Virus record (IMG/VR): IMGVR_UViG_3300045935_000065
Coordinates: 1 to 45,556 of that record
DNA length: 45,556 nucleotides
Strand: one strand, 5' to 3'
From: a virus
The notes under the pieces: model-generated
Told to the model about the DNA's origin: nothing
The model's input: only the letters and a program-made list of their open reading frames with translations
Database searches by the model: none
Program-made: the position numbers and the translations under genes
Part shown: piece after piece, positions 21,671-28,088 of the stretch
Numbering within the stretch: the first letter of the stretch is position 1
Layout of the letters: every line of letters starts with the position of its first letter

Positions 21671-23704
21671 ATGACAGCCCCCGACCCACCCTCCGGCATA
21701 GACTCCGTCGCCGCCTCGGCCGCGGAGGCGCAGGAGGCGCCGGATCTGCGCCAGGGGCAGATCGCCGACGCCGGCGAGGCCTATGACATTGCCGAGCTGG
21801 GCAAGGATTGCCCGGTGACGCCTTTGGGCTTCATGAAGCAGAAATTCTACTTCCTCGACTTCGCCGGGCAGCTGATCGAGCTGGGCAGCGAATTTCGCAA
21901 GGGCGAGCTGATGGCCCTGTTCGGCACGCGCATGGGCTGGCTCGAAAAGAAATGGCCGCAGTACAAGAAAGTCGGCGACCGCAAGACCGGCGAGACCGAC
22001 GATGCGGGCAAGCCGGTCACCGTGCCGATCTTCGAGGAAGACGGCTTTTCGCAGAAGCTCGCCCAGCAGGGCCTGATCATGGCCTGTTCCAAAGCCGACA
22101 TCTTCGATCCGCGCAACAAGGTGCGCGGCCGCGGCGCGCATCGCGGGCGGGGCGGCGAGCTGATCCTGCATTGCGGCAACGAATTGCTGGTCGGCGGCCG
22201 CAAGGGCACGCGCGGGCAGCCGATCAAGAGCCAATGGTACAGATCGGGCCCCTATGGCGGCTATATCTATCCGACAGCCGAGGCGCTGCCCCATCCCGAC
22301 GACAGGCCCGCCGAGGTCAATATCGGCATGGAGGTGCTGCGGCTGCTGGAGAGCTGGCGCTGGAAGCGCGGCGCGATCGACGCCTATCTGATGCTGTGCT
22401 GGCTGGTCGCGGCCAATCTTGGCGGCGCGCTCAAGATCAGGCCGCACGGCTGGATCGTCGGGCCGACCGGCGCCGGCAAATCGACGCTGCAGGACCTGAT
22501 CGAGGCGCTGATGCGCGGGTGGGGCCTCAGGACCGAGGATGCCAGCGCCGCCGGCGTGCGCCAGACGCTCGACCAGGACACGTTGGCGGTCATGTTCGAC
22601 GAGATCGAGGCCGAGGAGAATAATCACGACGTCGTCATGCAGATCGTGCGGCTCGCCCGGCTGGCCTATTCGGGCGCTTCGGCGGTGCGCGGATCGGTCG
22701 ATCACCAGGCCCGGCAGTTCGTCGCCCGCTCCTGCTTTCTGTTCAGCTCGATCCATCATCACGAATTGCCGGCGCAGGACCGCAACCGGATCGCCATCCT
22801 CAGCCTCGACAAGTTCCCGCCGAAGACGGCCAAGCTTGTCCTTCCGGCGACGCTCGAGCAATGGGGCGATGCGATGCGCCGCCGGCTGGTCGAGCAATGG
22901 GGGCGCTACGACGCCACCCTCGCCCGCTACCAGGCCGAAATGCTCGACCAGGGCTATTCGGGGCGCGAGCAGGACACCTACGGCACGTTGCTCGCCTGCG
23001 GCGACCTGGCGCTGCACGACAGCGAGCCGCGCACCCGCGAGGATATCGAGGCGCGCGGCGGCATCGATCGGGTCGCCGAACGGGTGCGCGCGCTGGCCCG
23101 CGTCATCGACGTGCAGCGCGCCGAGACGATCGACACCACCGAGCGCTGCCTCGGCCATCTGCTGACCACGCCGTTGCCGGCCTCGGCCGGGCGCGACCAG
23201 GAGACGGTGGCGCGCTGGATCGCCAAGAGCCTGATCACCATCCACAGCGTGAAGCTGAGGGGAGCGCAATCGAAGATCGCGAACGCCGCGCGCGAGAAGT
23301 TGCTGGCGAACGGCATGCGGCTGTTCCACCTGAACAAGGGCCATGACGACGGCAACGGGCAGAGCGGGTATAACGAGGCCTATCTGTTCGACGAGAAGCC
23401 CGACGAGGAAGGCACGGGCCGGCTCGCGCTCGACATCTGGCTGGCGGTGGCCGGCCAGACCAATGTCGGGATGAAGCAGATCTTCAAGAATTCGGCGTGG
23501 AGCACCGGCAACTGGAATCAGCCGCTGGCGCTCGTGCCCGGGGCCGTGACGCGCAAGAAGGCGCGGTTCGGCGGGGCGAAGCCGGAAAGCTGCACGCTGA
23601 TCCCGCTGAGCGAGTTTCTGGACATACCGGCGGTGCTGCAGGAGGCTAGGGAGGCCGCGGCGCAGGGCGAGCTGGACGCGGGCGGGGCGGAGGCGCGGGG
23701 GTGA
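21671..23704 (+). CDS. Helicase-type P-loop ATPase (D5/DUF927-like replication protein)
   Basis: 677 aa. Walker A GPTGAGKST with Lys at about 270, and Walker B VMFDEIEAE with Asp/Glu at about 310-311. FLFSSIHHHELPAQDRNRI follows as a likely sensor/Arg-finger region. The N-terminal ~200 residues hold a beta-rich region (GGELILHCGNELLVGG), and the C-terminal ~250 residues look like a winged-helix or primase-associated region. It follows the toprim primase and probably unwinds the template for replication. No DNA polymerase is encoded, so host Pol III would be used. Confidence 0.8.
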   Translation: MTAPDPPSGIDSVAASAAEAQEAPDLRQGQIADAGEAYDIAELGKDCPVTPLGFMKQKFYFLDFAGQLIELGSEFRKGELMALFGTRMGWLEKKWPQYKKVGDRKTGETDDAGKPVTVPIFEEDGFSQKLAQQGLIMACSKADIFDPRNKVRGRGAHRGRGGELILHCGNELLVGGRKGTRGQPIKSQWYRSGPYGGYIYPTAEALPHPDDRPAEVNIGMEVLRLLESWRWKRGAIDAYLMLCWLVAANLGGALKIRPHGWIVGPTGAGKSTLQDLIEALMRGWGLRTEDASAAGVRQTLDQDTLAVMFDEIEAEENNHDVVMQIVRLARLAYSGASAVRGSVDHQARQFVARSCFLFSSIHHHELPAQDRNRIAILSLDKFPPKTAKLVLPATLEQWGDAMRRRLVEQWGRYDATLARYQAEMLDQGYSGREQDTYGTLLACGDLALHDSEPRTREDIEARGGIDRVAERVRALARVIDVQRAETIDTTERCLGHLLTTPLPASAGRDQETVARWIAKSLITIHSVKLRGAQSKIANAAREKLLANGMRLFHLNKGHDDGNGQSGYNEAYLFDEKPDEEGTGRLALDIWLAVAGQTNVGMKQIFKNSAWSTGNWNQPLALVPGAVTRKKARFGGAKPESCTLIPLSEFLDIPAVLQEAREAAAQGELDAGGAEARG

Positions 23705-23791
23705 CAGAGGAGCAATATCAGTGCCCTAATTGTGAAGGCATGGGCGAGGTACGCGGCCCGCAGCGTGGAATGCCGTACTATCCTTGTCGTT

Positions 23792-23799
23792 ATTGCGAG
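23792..23799. repeat. 8-bp target duplication, left of first IS1595 element
   Basis: ATTGCGAG, repeated exactly at 25861-25868. Eight base pairs is the duplication length typical of the IS1595 family. Confidence 0.95.
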
Positions 23800-23807
23800 G
23801 GGAATTA

Positions 23808-23960
23808 TCAAGATGACTTCCGATCACTCTGAAATTCCTTCTTGGCTTGGCGCTTTAATCGGCGAGCGATTTTCTGCGCGGCGAGGCCCTTATCCACAGG
23901 GCGATGGGCGAGGACGCGGGCGGTTACGGCGTCCAGGATCGCACGGATTTTCTCGCTCAT
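23808..23960 (-). CDS. IS1595-associated small basic protein
   Basis: 50 aa: MSEKIRAILDAVTARVL, a central PVDKGLAAQKIAR, then a Lys/Arg-rich tail. The same protein (43 aa version) follows the transposase in element B, so it travels with these transposons. Its stop is 8 bases inside the element end, and its ATG overlaps the upstream stop (ATGA). Possibly a DNA-binding accessory of transposition; inferred. Confidence 0.65.
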   Translation of the reverse strand: MSEKIRAILDAVTARVLAHRPVDKGLAAQKIARRLKRQAKKEFQSDRKSS

Positions 23961-24127
23961 GATCCCCTCCGATATGGACAGCGAAGCTCGCAATCCTCGC
24001 TCCCTGCGGCCTCGCAAAAGCCGTCCGGCCCCATGTGGCAGTCGAACGTCTCTTCCTCCATCCATGTCGGGACGTAGGGCGTGTTGTCGCCGGGGCCTTG
24101 GTAAATGTCGCTCACTGGGCCTGGCAT
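23957..24127 (-). CDS. Small acidic Cys-containing passenger protein
   Basis: 56 aa, acidic (PTWMEEETFDCHMGPDGFCE; then GSEDCELRCPYR) with four Cys in a DC-x7-C-x7-C-x3-C pattern that could hold a metal. It overlaps the zinc-ribbon gene upstream and the 50-aa gene downstream by 4 nt. No counterpart in element B. Confidence 0.55.
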   Translation of the reverse strand: MPGPVSDIYQGPGDNTPYVPTWMEEETFDCHMGPDGFCEAAGSEDCELRCPYRRGS

Positions 24128-24294
24128 GTTGATGTCCTCTCATTATGATCGCGGATCGCTTGCCGGATATTGCCCGCACCCGGCCCGAGATAATGGCATT
24201 TGTCGCACTCGACGTGCTTCCACCCGTTCTCATAGCCGTACACCGCTACGTCGGGATTTCCGCACTTGCATGGCTTCATCTTCGGATAGGTCAT
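24112..24294 (-). CDS. Lar-like zinc-ribbon passenger protein
   Basis: 60 aa with KPCKCGNPDVAVYGYENGW, then HVECDKCHYLGP: two CxC/CxxC knuckles around short strands, as in the Lar restriction-alleviation family of small phage proteins. The start overlaps the transposase stop (ATGA). Restriction alleviation is only a family-based guess; the gene may simply be a cargo from another phage. Confidence 0.6.
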   Translation of the reverse strand: MTYPKMKPCKCGNPDVAVYGYENGWKHVECDKCHYLGPGAGNIRQAIRDHNERTSTCQAQ

Positions 24295-25211
24295 GCGATC
24301 AACTCCTTATAGGTGAGCCGCTGGCCTATCGCGGCAGCGAACAGGCTGGCGAGGCGGTCCATCGTATGATGCTTCACGTCGCCCTCATTGAGCCGGAAGG
24401 CGAACTCGCCGACATAGCGGTGCAGATGCTTGGGGCTGACGTGGTGATAGACGCCGTGGATGCCCCGCTTGAGGACGGCAAAGACGCTCTCAATGCCGTT
24501 CGTGGTCACGTTGCCCCGGCGATACTCCCCGAGGCCGTGATTGATCGTCTCGTGCTTGTAGATCAGGCCATTGAGCCGATTGTAGATCGCGCTTTCGTCG
24601 GTGTGTACCGTCGATCCGGCAGCGATGTTGCGATAGGCAAAGCCGGTTGCGGTGCGCCGCGTGACGGTCGCCGGAACCTCTGCCCGAACGCGCCCGCTCT
24701 CGCGCTCTCTGGCGGCGATTACAGCCGTCTTGCCGATGCTGCCACGGCCAAGGCCGAGCCGCTTGGATTGGTGCTTCGCGTCCTCTTTCCCGCCGACATA
24801 GGTTTCGTCGATTTCCACGACGCCCGCCAGTTCGGTCGGATCATTCCCGCAAGCCTCGCGGAGCCGCGCCAGCACGAACCAGGCTGTGGGCTGAGAGACG
24901 CCGATTTGCTTGGCAAGCTGGAGGCTGGAGATGCCTTTGCGGGCCGTGACGAGCAGATACATGGCATAGAGCCACTTGTGCAGCGGCACCTTGGAGCGCT
25001 CGAAAATGGTCCCGGTGCGGACGGTGAAAACCGACAGGTCCGCATTGCAGCGATAGTAGCCCGCGCCCTTGTCGTAGATGCGCTTCGCCTCGCCACAGGC
25101 CGGACAGACAGGGCCGTCCGGCCAGCGCTTCGTCTCGAAATAGGCGCGGGCGCTGTCCGCGTCCGGGAACATCTGGAAGAGTTCGAATGTACTGATGGTG
25201 GATTTGCTCAT
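24291..25211 (-). CDS. IS1595-family transposase (element A)
   Basis: 306 aa. A zinc-ribbon-like segment (CPACGEAKRIY...YRCN) lies at residues 36-56, with the usual fourth Cys absent. HTH ISSLQLAKQIGVSQPTAWFV is at ~95-114. The ISXO2/IS1595 DDE domain contributes Asp135 (VVEIDETYVGGK), Asp205 (HTDES) and Glu241 (GIESVFAVLKRG). The frame is intact and overlaps its neighbours by 4 nt on both sides. Clearly homologous to the 305-aa enzyme of element B but not identical, so the two elements are distinct family members and not copies of each other. Confidence 0.95.
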   Translation of the reverse strand: MSKSTISTFELFQMFPDADSARAYFETKRWPDGPVCPACGEAKRIYDKGAGYYRCNADLSVFTVRTGTIFERSKVPLHKWLYAMYLLVTARKGISSLQLAKQIGVSQPTAWFVLARLREACGNDPTELAGVVEIDETYVGGKEDAKHQSKRLGLGRGSIGKTAVIAARERESGRVRAEVPATVTRRTATGFAYRNIAAGSTVHTDESAIYNRLNGLIYKHETINHGLGEYRRGNVTTNGIESVFAVLKRGIHGVYHHVSPKHLHRYVGEFAFRLNEGDVKHHTMDRLASLFAAAIGQRLTYKELIA

Positions 25212-25543
25212 GCGAAGGCCTCCGGGTCGATCAACTGGCCATATTCATCATACCCTTCCATGGTCGGCAACACGGCGTTCAGGAAGTCCTCTACGGCGGC
25301 TTGGCCCTTCGTGACGGGCCTCGCCTTCTTCTTCTTCTCGGTCAGTTCGAAGAGGCGTCGGGTCAGGCGCTCCTTACGGGCATCCAGATCGTCAAGCTGC
25401 CGCATGATGTCCCACGCCTCGCGATCATCCGTATCCTTGTACTCGCTGTTGCCGGCCGCGCAGGTCAGGCGCTCGTTGCGGACGATATGCTCCGAAGGGC
25501 ATTTGCCGCAGTGGCGGCAGACCAGAGGAGGTGCCTTTTTCAT
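25208..25543 (-). CDS. Zinc-knuckle/coiled-coil passenger protein upstream of transposase
   Basis: 111 aa starting at MKKAPP with GGAGG upstream. The N-terminal CRHCGKCPSE plus a later Cys suggest a zinc site. Residues ~45-80 form a charged coiled coil (DDLDARKERLTRRLFELTEK). The C-terminus is acidic. It is four bases from the previous stop and overlaps the transposase start (ATGA). Possibly a regulator or partner of the transposase; not recognised. Confidence 0.6.
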   Translation of the reverse strand: MKKAPPLVCRHCGKCPSEHIVRNERLTCAAGNSEYKDTDDREAWDIMRQLDDLDARKERLTRRLFELTEKKKKARPVTKGQAAVEDFLNAVLPTMEGYDEYGQLIDPEAFA

Positions 25544-25544
25544 G

Positions 25545-25772
25545 TCAGCCCTCCAATTCGTCAGGGTGGCAACCGATGTCGGCGGCCTCGTCCATTCGGG
25601 CGAGGGCATCGGCGAGAACTTCCGGCGCTGCGCCCGTCCGCTGGGCACATTCGATTACGGCGAGAAGCCGATCACGTTGGCCCATATTCAAGCCGCGATA
25701 GGTGTTCCAAATGCGCCGCGCGTGCGTCTGCACTTGGTTAAGGTGGTCGGTAACTTCGGTTGGCAGTTGCAT
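25545..25772 (-). CDS. Small helical passenger protein
   Basis: 75 aa, helical (DHLNQVQTHARRIWNTYRGL), preceded by GGGAG. First gene of the element A series, 88 bp from the right terminal repeat, so the element's promoter should lie in 25773-25860. Function unknown. Confidence 0.55.
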   Translation of the reverse strand: MQLPTEVTDHLNQVQTHARRIWNTYRGLNMGQRDRLLAVIECAQRTGAAPEVLADALARMDEAADIGCHPDELEG

Positions 25773-25860
25773 CTCAAATCTCCCTCAAAACCACAGGGTT
25801 ATCCCCATGGCCATAAGGTGTCTACCCGACCACAGATCGGACGTCAACTTTATAATTCCC

Positions 25861-25868
25861 ATTGCGAG
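25861..25868. repeat. 8-bp target duplication, right of first IS1595 element
   Basis: ATTGCGAG, identical to 23792-23799. Confidence 0.95.
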
Positions 25869-25930
25869 GGCCGCGGCGCCGTTTCCGCCGCCAAGGCCGA
25901 GGATTGGTGCCGCGCAGGTGACTGGGTAGA

Positions 25931-26125
25931 CTAACCCCGACCCGCTTCCTCCGCATCGCCGATCAGCCGCACCAAGGCCCCCACCTCCTCGGCCGGCAGC
26001 GCCTCGCCGGGCGGGACGTAGCCGAGCAGGCGGCTGAATCCGGCCAGCCCATGCCGCGCCAGCGCCGCCTGCAGCTCGGCATCGGCGGCGCGGTGAATGG
26101 CTGGCGGCGGCGGCATGTGGCTCAT
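25931..26125 (-). CDS. Small hypothetical protein downstream of the LOV gene
   Basis: 64 aa (MSHMPPPPAIHRAADAEL...), with AAGGAAG at good spacing before its ATG. A helical core (QAALARHGLAGFSRLLGYVP) and an acidic end. It converges on the interrupted zinc-finger gene with overlapping stops and lies 157 nt after the LOV-HTH gene on the same strand, so it could be co-transcribed. Function unknown. Confidence 0.58.
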   Translation of the reverse strand: MSHMPPPPAIHRAADAELQAALARHGLAGFSRLLGYVPPGEALPAEEVGALVRLIGDAEEAGRG

Positions 26126-26282
26126 ACGGGTTCTTCCTTTGTGAACAAAAAGGGTACACGAACCACCGAGAAGCGCAATCCAAAACCCACGCGAATCGGC
26201 GAAATTCCGCCCAATTTGCCAGGCTAGCCGCACGCGCCGCCGCGCGGACATACGGTAATTTGTGCGTTTCGCCGGCCCGCGC

Positions 26283-26945
26283 CTACAATCCGGCCTCAAC
26301 CGCCAGCCGGATTGCCTCCGCCGTGCCGATGCCGAGCCGCGCGAGCAGCCGGGCGCGATGCATCCGCACGGTGGACAGGCTGAGGCCCAGCGCCCGTGCG
26401 ATCGCCTTGTCGACCAGGCCCTGCGCCATCAGCGCCAGCACCTGGCGCAAGCGGCCGGGCAGGGCGGCGACCATGGCATCGGCGCGGGCGCGGCGATCGG
26501 CCGGGAAGGCCGAGACGTCGACCTGACTGCCCAGGAAGAAAGCGAGCGCGCCGGCTTCATCGTGGATCGGCGACACGGTGACCGCGTTGAGGAAGGGCAG
26601 ACCATCGGCGCGGTAATTGATCACGCTGACGCTTGCCGGGGCCGCACGGGACACGGCATCGCGCAGCTGCGCCACTGCGCCTTCATTGCTCGCCAGGCCC
26701 TGCAGCAAGCGGCAATTGCGGCCCTGGGCCTGCTCGGCCGAATAGCCGGTGAGCCGGCAGAAGGCGGCGTTGACGGCGACGATCGGATTGTCGGGAAGAT
26801 CCGGATCGGTGATCAGAAAGGCGGTGGAGCTGCGGCCGATCAGGTCGACGAGCCTGGCGTGCTGGCGGTGCTTGAGCATCGGGGCCAGTGGCACGGCCGC
26901 GATGAACGCGCAATTGCTAAACATATGTAAGATTTGGGAAAGCAT
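26283..26945 (-). CDS. Blue-light LOV-domain / LuxR HTH transcription factor (EL222-like)
   Basis: 220 aa from the ATG at 26945 (a start at 27002, overlapping a parS-like sequence, is possible; neither has a good ribosome site). Residues ~30-130 are a PAS/LOV domain: DNPIVAVNAAFCRLTGYS, then GRNCRLLQG with the flavin-adduct Cys at about 78, INYRADGLPFLNAVTVSPI and LAFFLGSQVDV. Residues ~160-220 are a LuxR/GerE HTH (ALMAQGLVDKAIARALGLSL, then STVRMHRARLLARLG). The order and the FLGSQV ending match EL222 of Erythrobacter, where light forms a Cys-flavin bond, releases the HTH and allows dimeric DNA binding. All key LOV residues are present, so light sensing is likely; target genes are unknown. 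A hairpin at 27004 separates it from upstream genes. Confidence 0.9.
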   Translation of the reverse strand: MLSQILHMFSNCAFIAAVPLAPMLKHRQHARLVDLIGRSSTAFLITDPDLPDNPIVAVNAAFCRLTGYSAEQAQGRNCRLLQGLASNEGAVAQLRDAVSRAAPASVSVINYRADGLPFLNAVTVSPIHDEAGALAFFLGSQVDVSAFPADRRARADAMVAALPGRLRQVLALMAQGLVDKAIARALGLSLSTVRMHRARLLARLGIGTAEAIRLAVEAGL

Positions 26946-26985
26946 GGGTGGGCGGAGCGGTTTGGAGGGCGGACGGGGCGCGCAG

Positions 26986-27001
26986 GCTTCCACGTGAAAC
27001 A
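26986..27001. other. parS-like sequence before the LOV-HTH gene
   Basis: TTCCACGTGAAACA matches 14 of 16 bases of a consensus ParB site; the first two bases differ. It lies in the leader of the LOV-HTH gene, or at the start of its longest possible frame. Confidence 0.4.
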
Positions 27002-27003
27002 TG

Positions 27004-27043
27004 GCACCGCCGCCGAGCTGGTGGCTCGACGGCGGTGCTTTTT
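27004..27043 (+). terminator. Strong intrinsic terminator-like hairpin
   Basis: 15-bp arms (27004-27018 and 27024-27038, one mismatch) with a 5-nt loop and TTTTT on the plus strand. On the minus strand it lies between the 61-aa gene and the LOV-HTH gene and could insulate the latter from the leftward operon. Confidence 0.65.
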
Positions 27044-27085
27044 GCCGCGGCTGGAGGGGGGGGCGCCGCGGCCGGGGAAGGACTT

Positions 27086-27271
27086 CTAGACGAGCAGCTC
27101 GTGCCTCTGCCCGTCCTTGTCCGTGGCGATGACGCTCGAGCGGTCGGCGAAGTGCAAGACCTCGATCCGATCAACGCCGACGACCTTCGTGGAGGCGCCA
27201 CTATCGTCCTCGCCATAGACCGTGATCCGGCCTCCAGCGCGCTTTGCCGTCCAGTTCCTCAAGGTGTGCAT
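27086..27271 (-). CDS. Small beta-rich protein
   Basis: 61 aa, with GGAAGGAG ribosome site. Strand-rich (GGRITVYGEDDS; IEVLHFADRSSVIATDKDG), like a small OB or SH3-like barrel. Second gene of a leftward unit whose promoter carries repressor-type operators. Function unknown; perhaps an inhibitor of a host enzyme. Confidence 0.6.
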   Translation of the reverse strand: MHTLRNWTAKRAGGRITVYGEDDSGASTKVVGVDRIEVLHFADRSSVIATDKDGQRHELLV

Positions 27272-27342
27272 CGAGATTACTCCTTCCTTGCTGGCACTAT
27301 CGCCATCCTCGCGGCGGGCTCAGCGCCCGCCGTCCGGGGGCG

Positions 27343-27552
27343 TCAGTAGTGGTGACGGCTGCCGACGTAGTTGAAGTCGCCGAGTGCCTCTTCGTAATCG
27401 GTTTCGGCGGGCTTCAGTATCTCCGCACATTCGAGAAGCAGGACGAGCTGGCGCGCCCAATCGGCGGCCTCCCGGTCCTTGCCGCATTGCTTGTAGGCGA
27501 TGGCCTTGGCCATTGCGGTGGAGACTGCGCTCCGGTCGATGCATGCCGACAT
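27343..27552 (-). CDS. Small helical protein under repressor-type operators
   Basis: 69 aa with GGAGG seven bases before its ATG. Helical (AVSTAMAKAIAYKQCGKDRE; WARQLVLLLECAEI), two Cys. It begins 14 nt downstream of the operator at 27566, so the CI-like protein very likely represses it. Function unknown. Confidence 0.62.
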   Translation of the reverse strand: MSACIDRSAVSTAMAKAIAYKQCGKDREAADWARQLVLLLECAEILKPAETDYEEALGDFNYVGSRHHY

Positions 27553-27565
27553 TGATTGGTCCTCC

Positions 27566-27582
27566 AGTAACAGTTTGTTACA
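27566..27582. promoter_or_regulatory. Operator of the distal leftward unit (AGTAACAGTTTGTTACA)
   Basis: Same AGTAAC/TGTAAC-N5-GTTACA architecture as 18497-18513, with one arm base changed. It lies directly before the 69-aa gene. Confidence 0.7.
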
Positions 27583-27590
27583 TCAATTAA

Positions 27591-27607
27591 GGTAACAAAT
27601 CACGTCA
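27591..27607. promoter_or_regulatory. Second operator of the distal leftward unit (GGTAACAAATCACGTCA)
   Basis: Matches the reverse complement of 18043-18059 at 15 of 17 bases. Spacing of about 25 bp from the neighbouring site resembles tandem repressor operators. Confidence 0.6.
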
Positions 27608-27886
27608 TGTCAACAGATTTATTTCGTCTTTGGTTACAGGCTCTTACGCCTCAAACGCAAGCGGGCAGGCGTGGCGAAGCCGCGCCGGTGCGCCCGCTTT
27701 CCATCTGCATTTCCTTGGCTTGGCTGCCTCGATCCGCCATCCCATCCCGGCCGCACCACTGGCCCGGACCCGTGATTTGCAAGCAGCAATTGAGGCCGGT
27801 TCGCGCCTGCGACTGTGGGTCAGGGGAGTTCCCTGCTATTTTCCGGCTCTTTGCGCTAAGTTGCTGTATTGACTTCGATAATCCCC
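27608..27886. other. Intergenic segment without a credible gene
   Basis: Open frames here lack ribosome sites and have unusual composition. It leads into a repeat cluster. TTTGGTTACAGG at about 27628 is a further operator half-site-like sequence. I see nothing else. Confidence 0.5.
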
Positions 27887-28088
27887 TGTTCCCGCGGTCC
27901 CGTTCCCGACTGGTCACCGTCGCATGCGCGCGCTATGGCGCTCGATGCGCGAGCCTCACGCGCGCACGAGGCAAGCGGGAACACCGGGAACATGCGCCTT
28001 CTTACCTCTCTATCCTATTGGTATAGATAGATTAGTTTGTTCCCGATTGGCTCGGTTGGGCCGTTCCCAGCAACATTCGGCGGGAACA
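27887..28088. repeat. Cluster of seven CGGGAACA/CGTTCCCG-type repeats: candidate origin or control region
   Basis: TGTTCCCG at 27887 and 28038, CGTTCCCG at 27901, CGGGAACA at 27976, 27985 and 28081, and CGTTCCCA at 28062. Copies occur on both strands within 202 bp, with a less GC-rich stretch between (28005-28040, TATCCTATTGGTATAGATAG). This looks like iterons of a replication origin or sites for a regulator. Confidence 0.6.

Larger units (their letters stand above)
23800..25860 (-). mobile_element. IS1595-family element A (2061 bp) with passenger genes
   Basis: Bounded by 26-bp imperfect inverted repeats (23800-23825 and 25835-25860, 23/26 matches, GGGAATTAT ends) and by the 8-bp direct duplication ATTGCGAG. 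It carries six minus-strand genes in one overlapping series: 75 aa, 111 aa, transposase, a 60-aa zinc ribbon, 56 aa and 50 aa. TTATCCACA lies near the left end (23890-23898) and TTATCCCCA near the right (25799-25807). Intact ends and duplication indicate recent insertion. Confidence 0.95.
23701..25934 (+). pseudogene. DnaJ-type zinc-finger gene interrupted by the IS1595 element
   Basis: GTG start at 23701 overlapping the helicase stop. Before the insertion the frame encodes CPNCEGMGEV and then CRYCE. Removing 23800-25868 (the element plus one 8-bp duplicate) joins it to GRGAVSAAKAEDWCRAGDWV and a TAA at 25932-25934. The restored 55-aa product has two CxxCxGxG motifs, a DnaJ-like zinc finger. 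Exact restoration confirms both the element's boundaries and the gene. In this molecule it is broken. The restored stop overlaps the convergent stop of the 25931 gene. Confidence 0.85.

Noticed and set aside
24105-25934. 609-aa plus-strand frame across element A
   Set aside because: It is antisense to the transposase operon; only its last 22 codons belong to the broken zinc-finger gene.
27607-28026. 139-aa plus-strand frame over the operators and iteron-like repeats
   Set aside because: No ribosome site, irregular composition, and it covers regulatory repeats.
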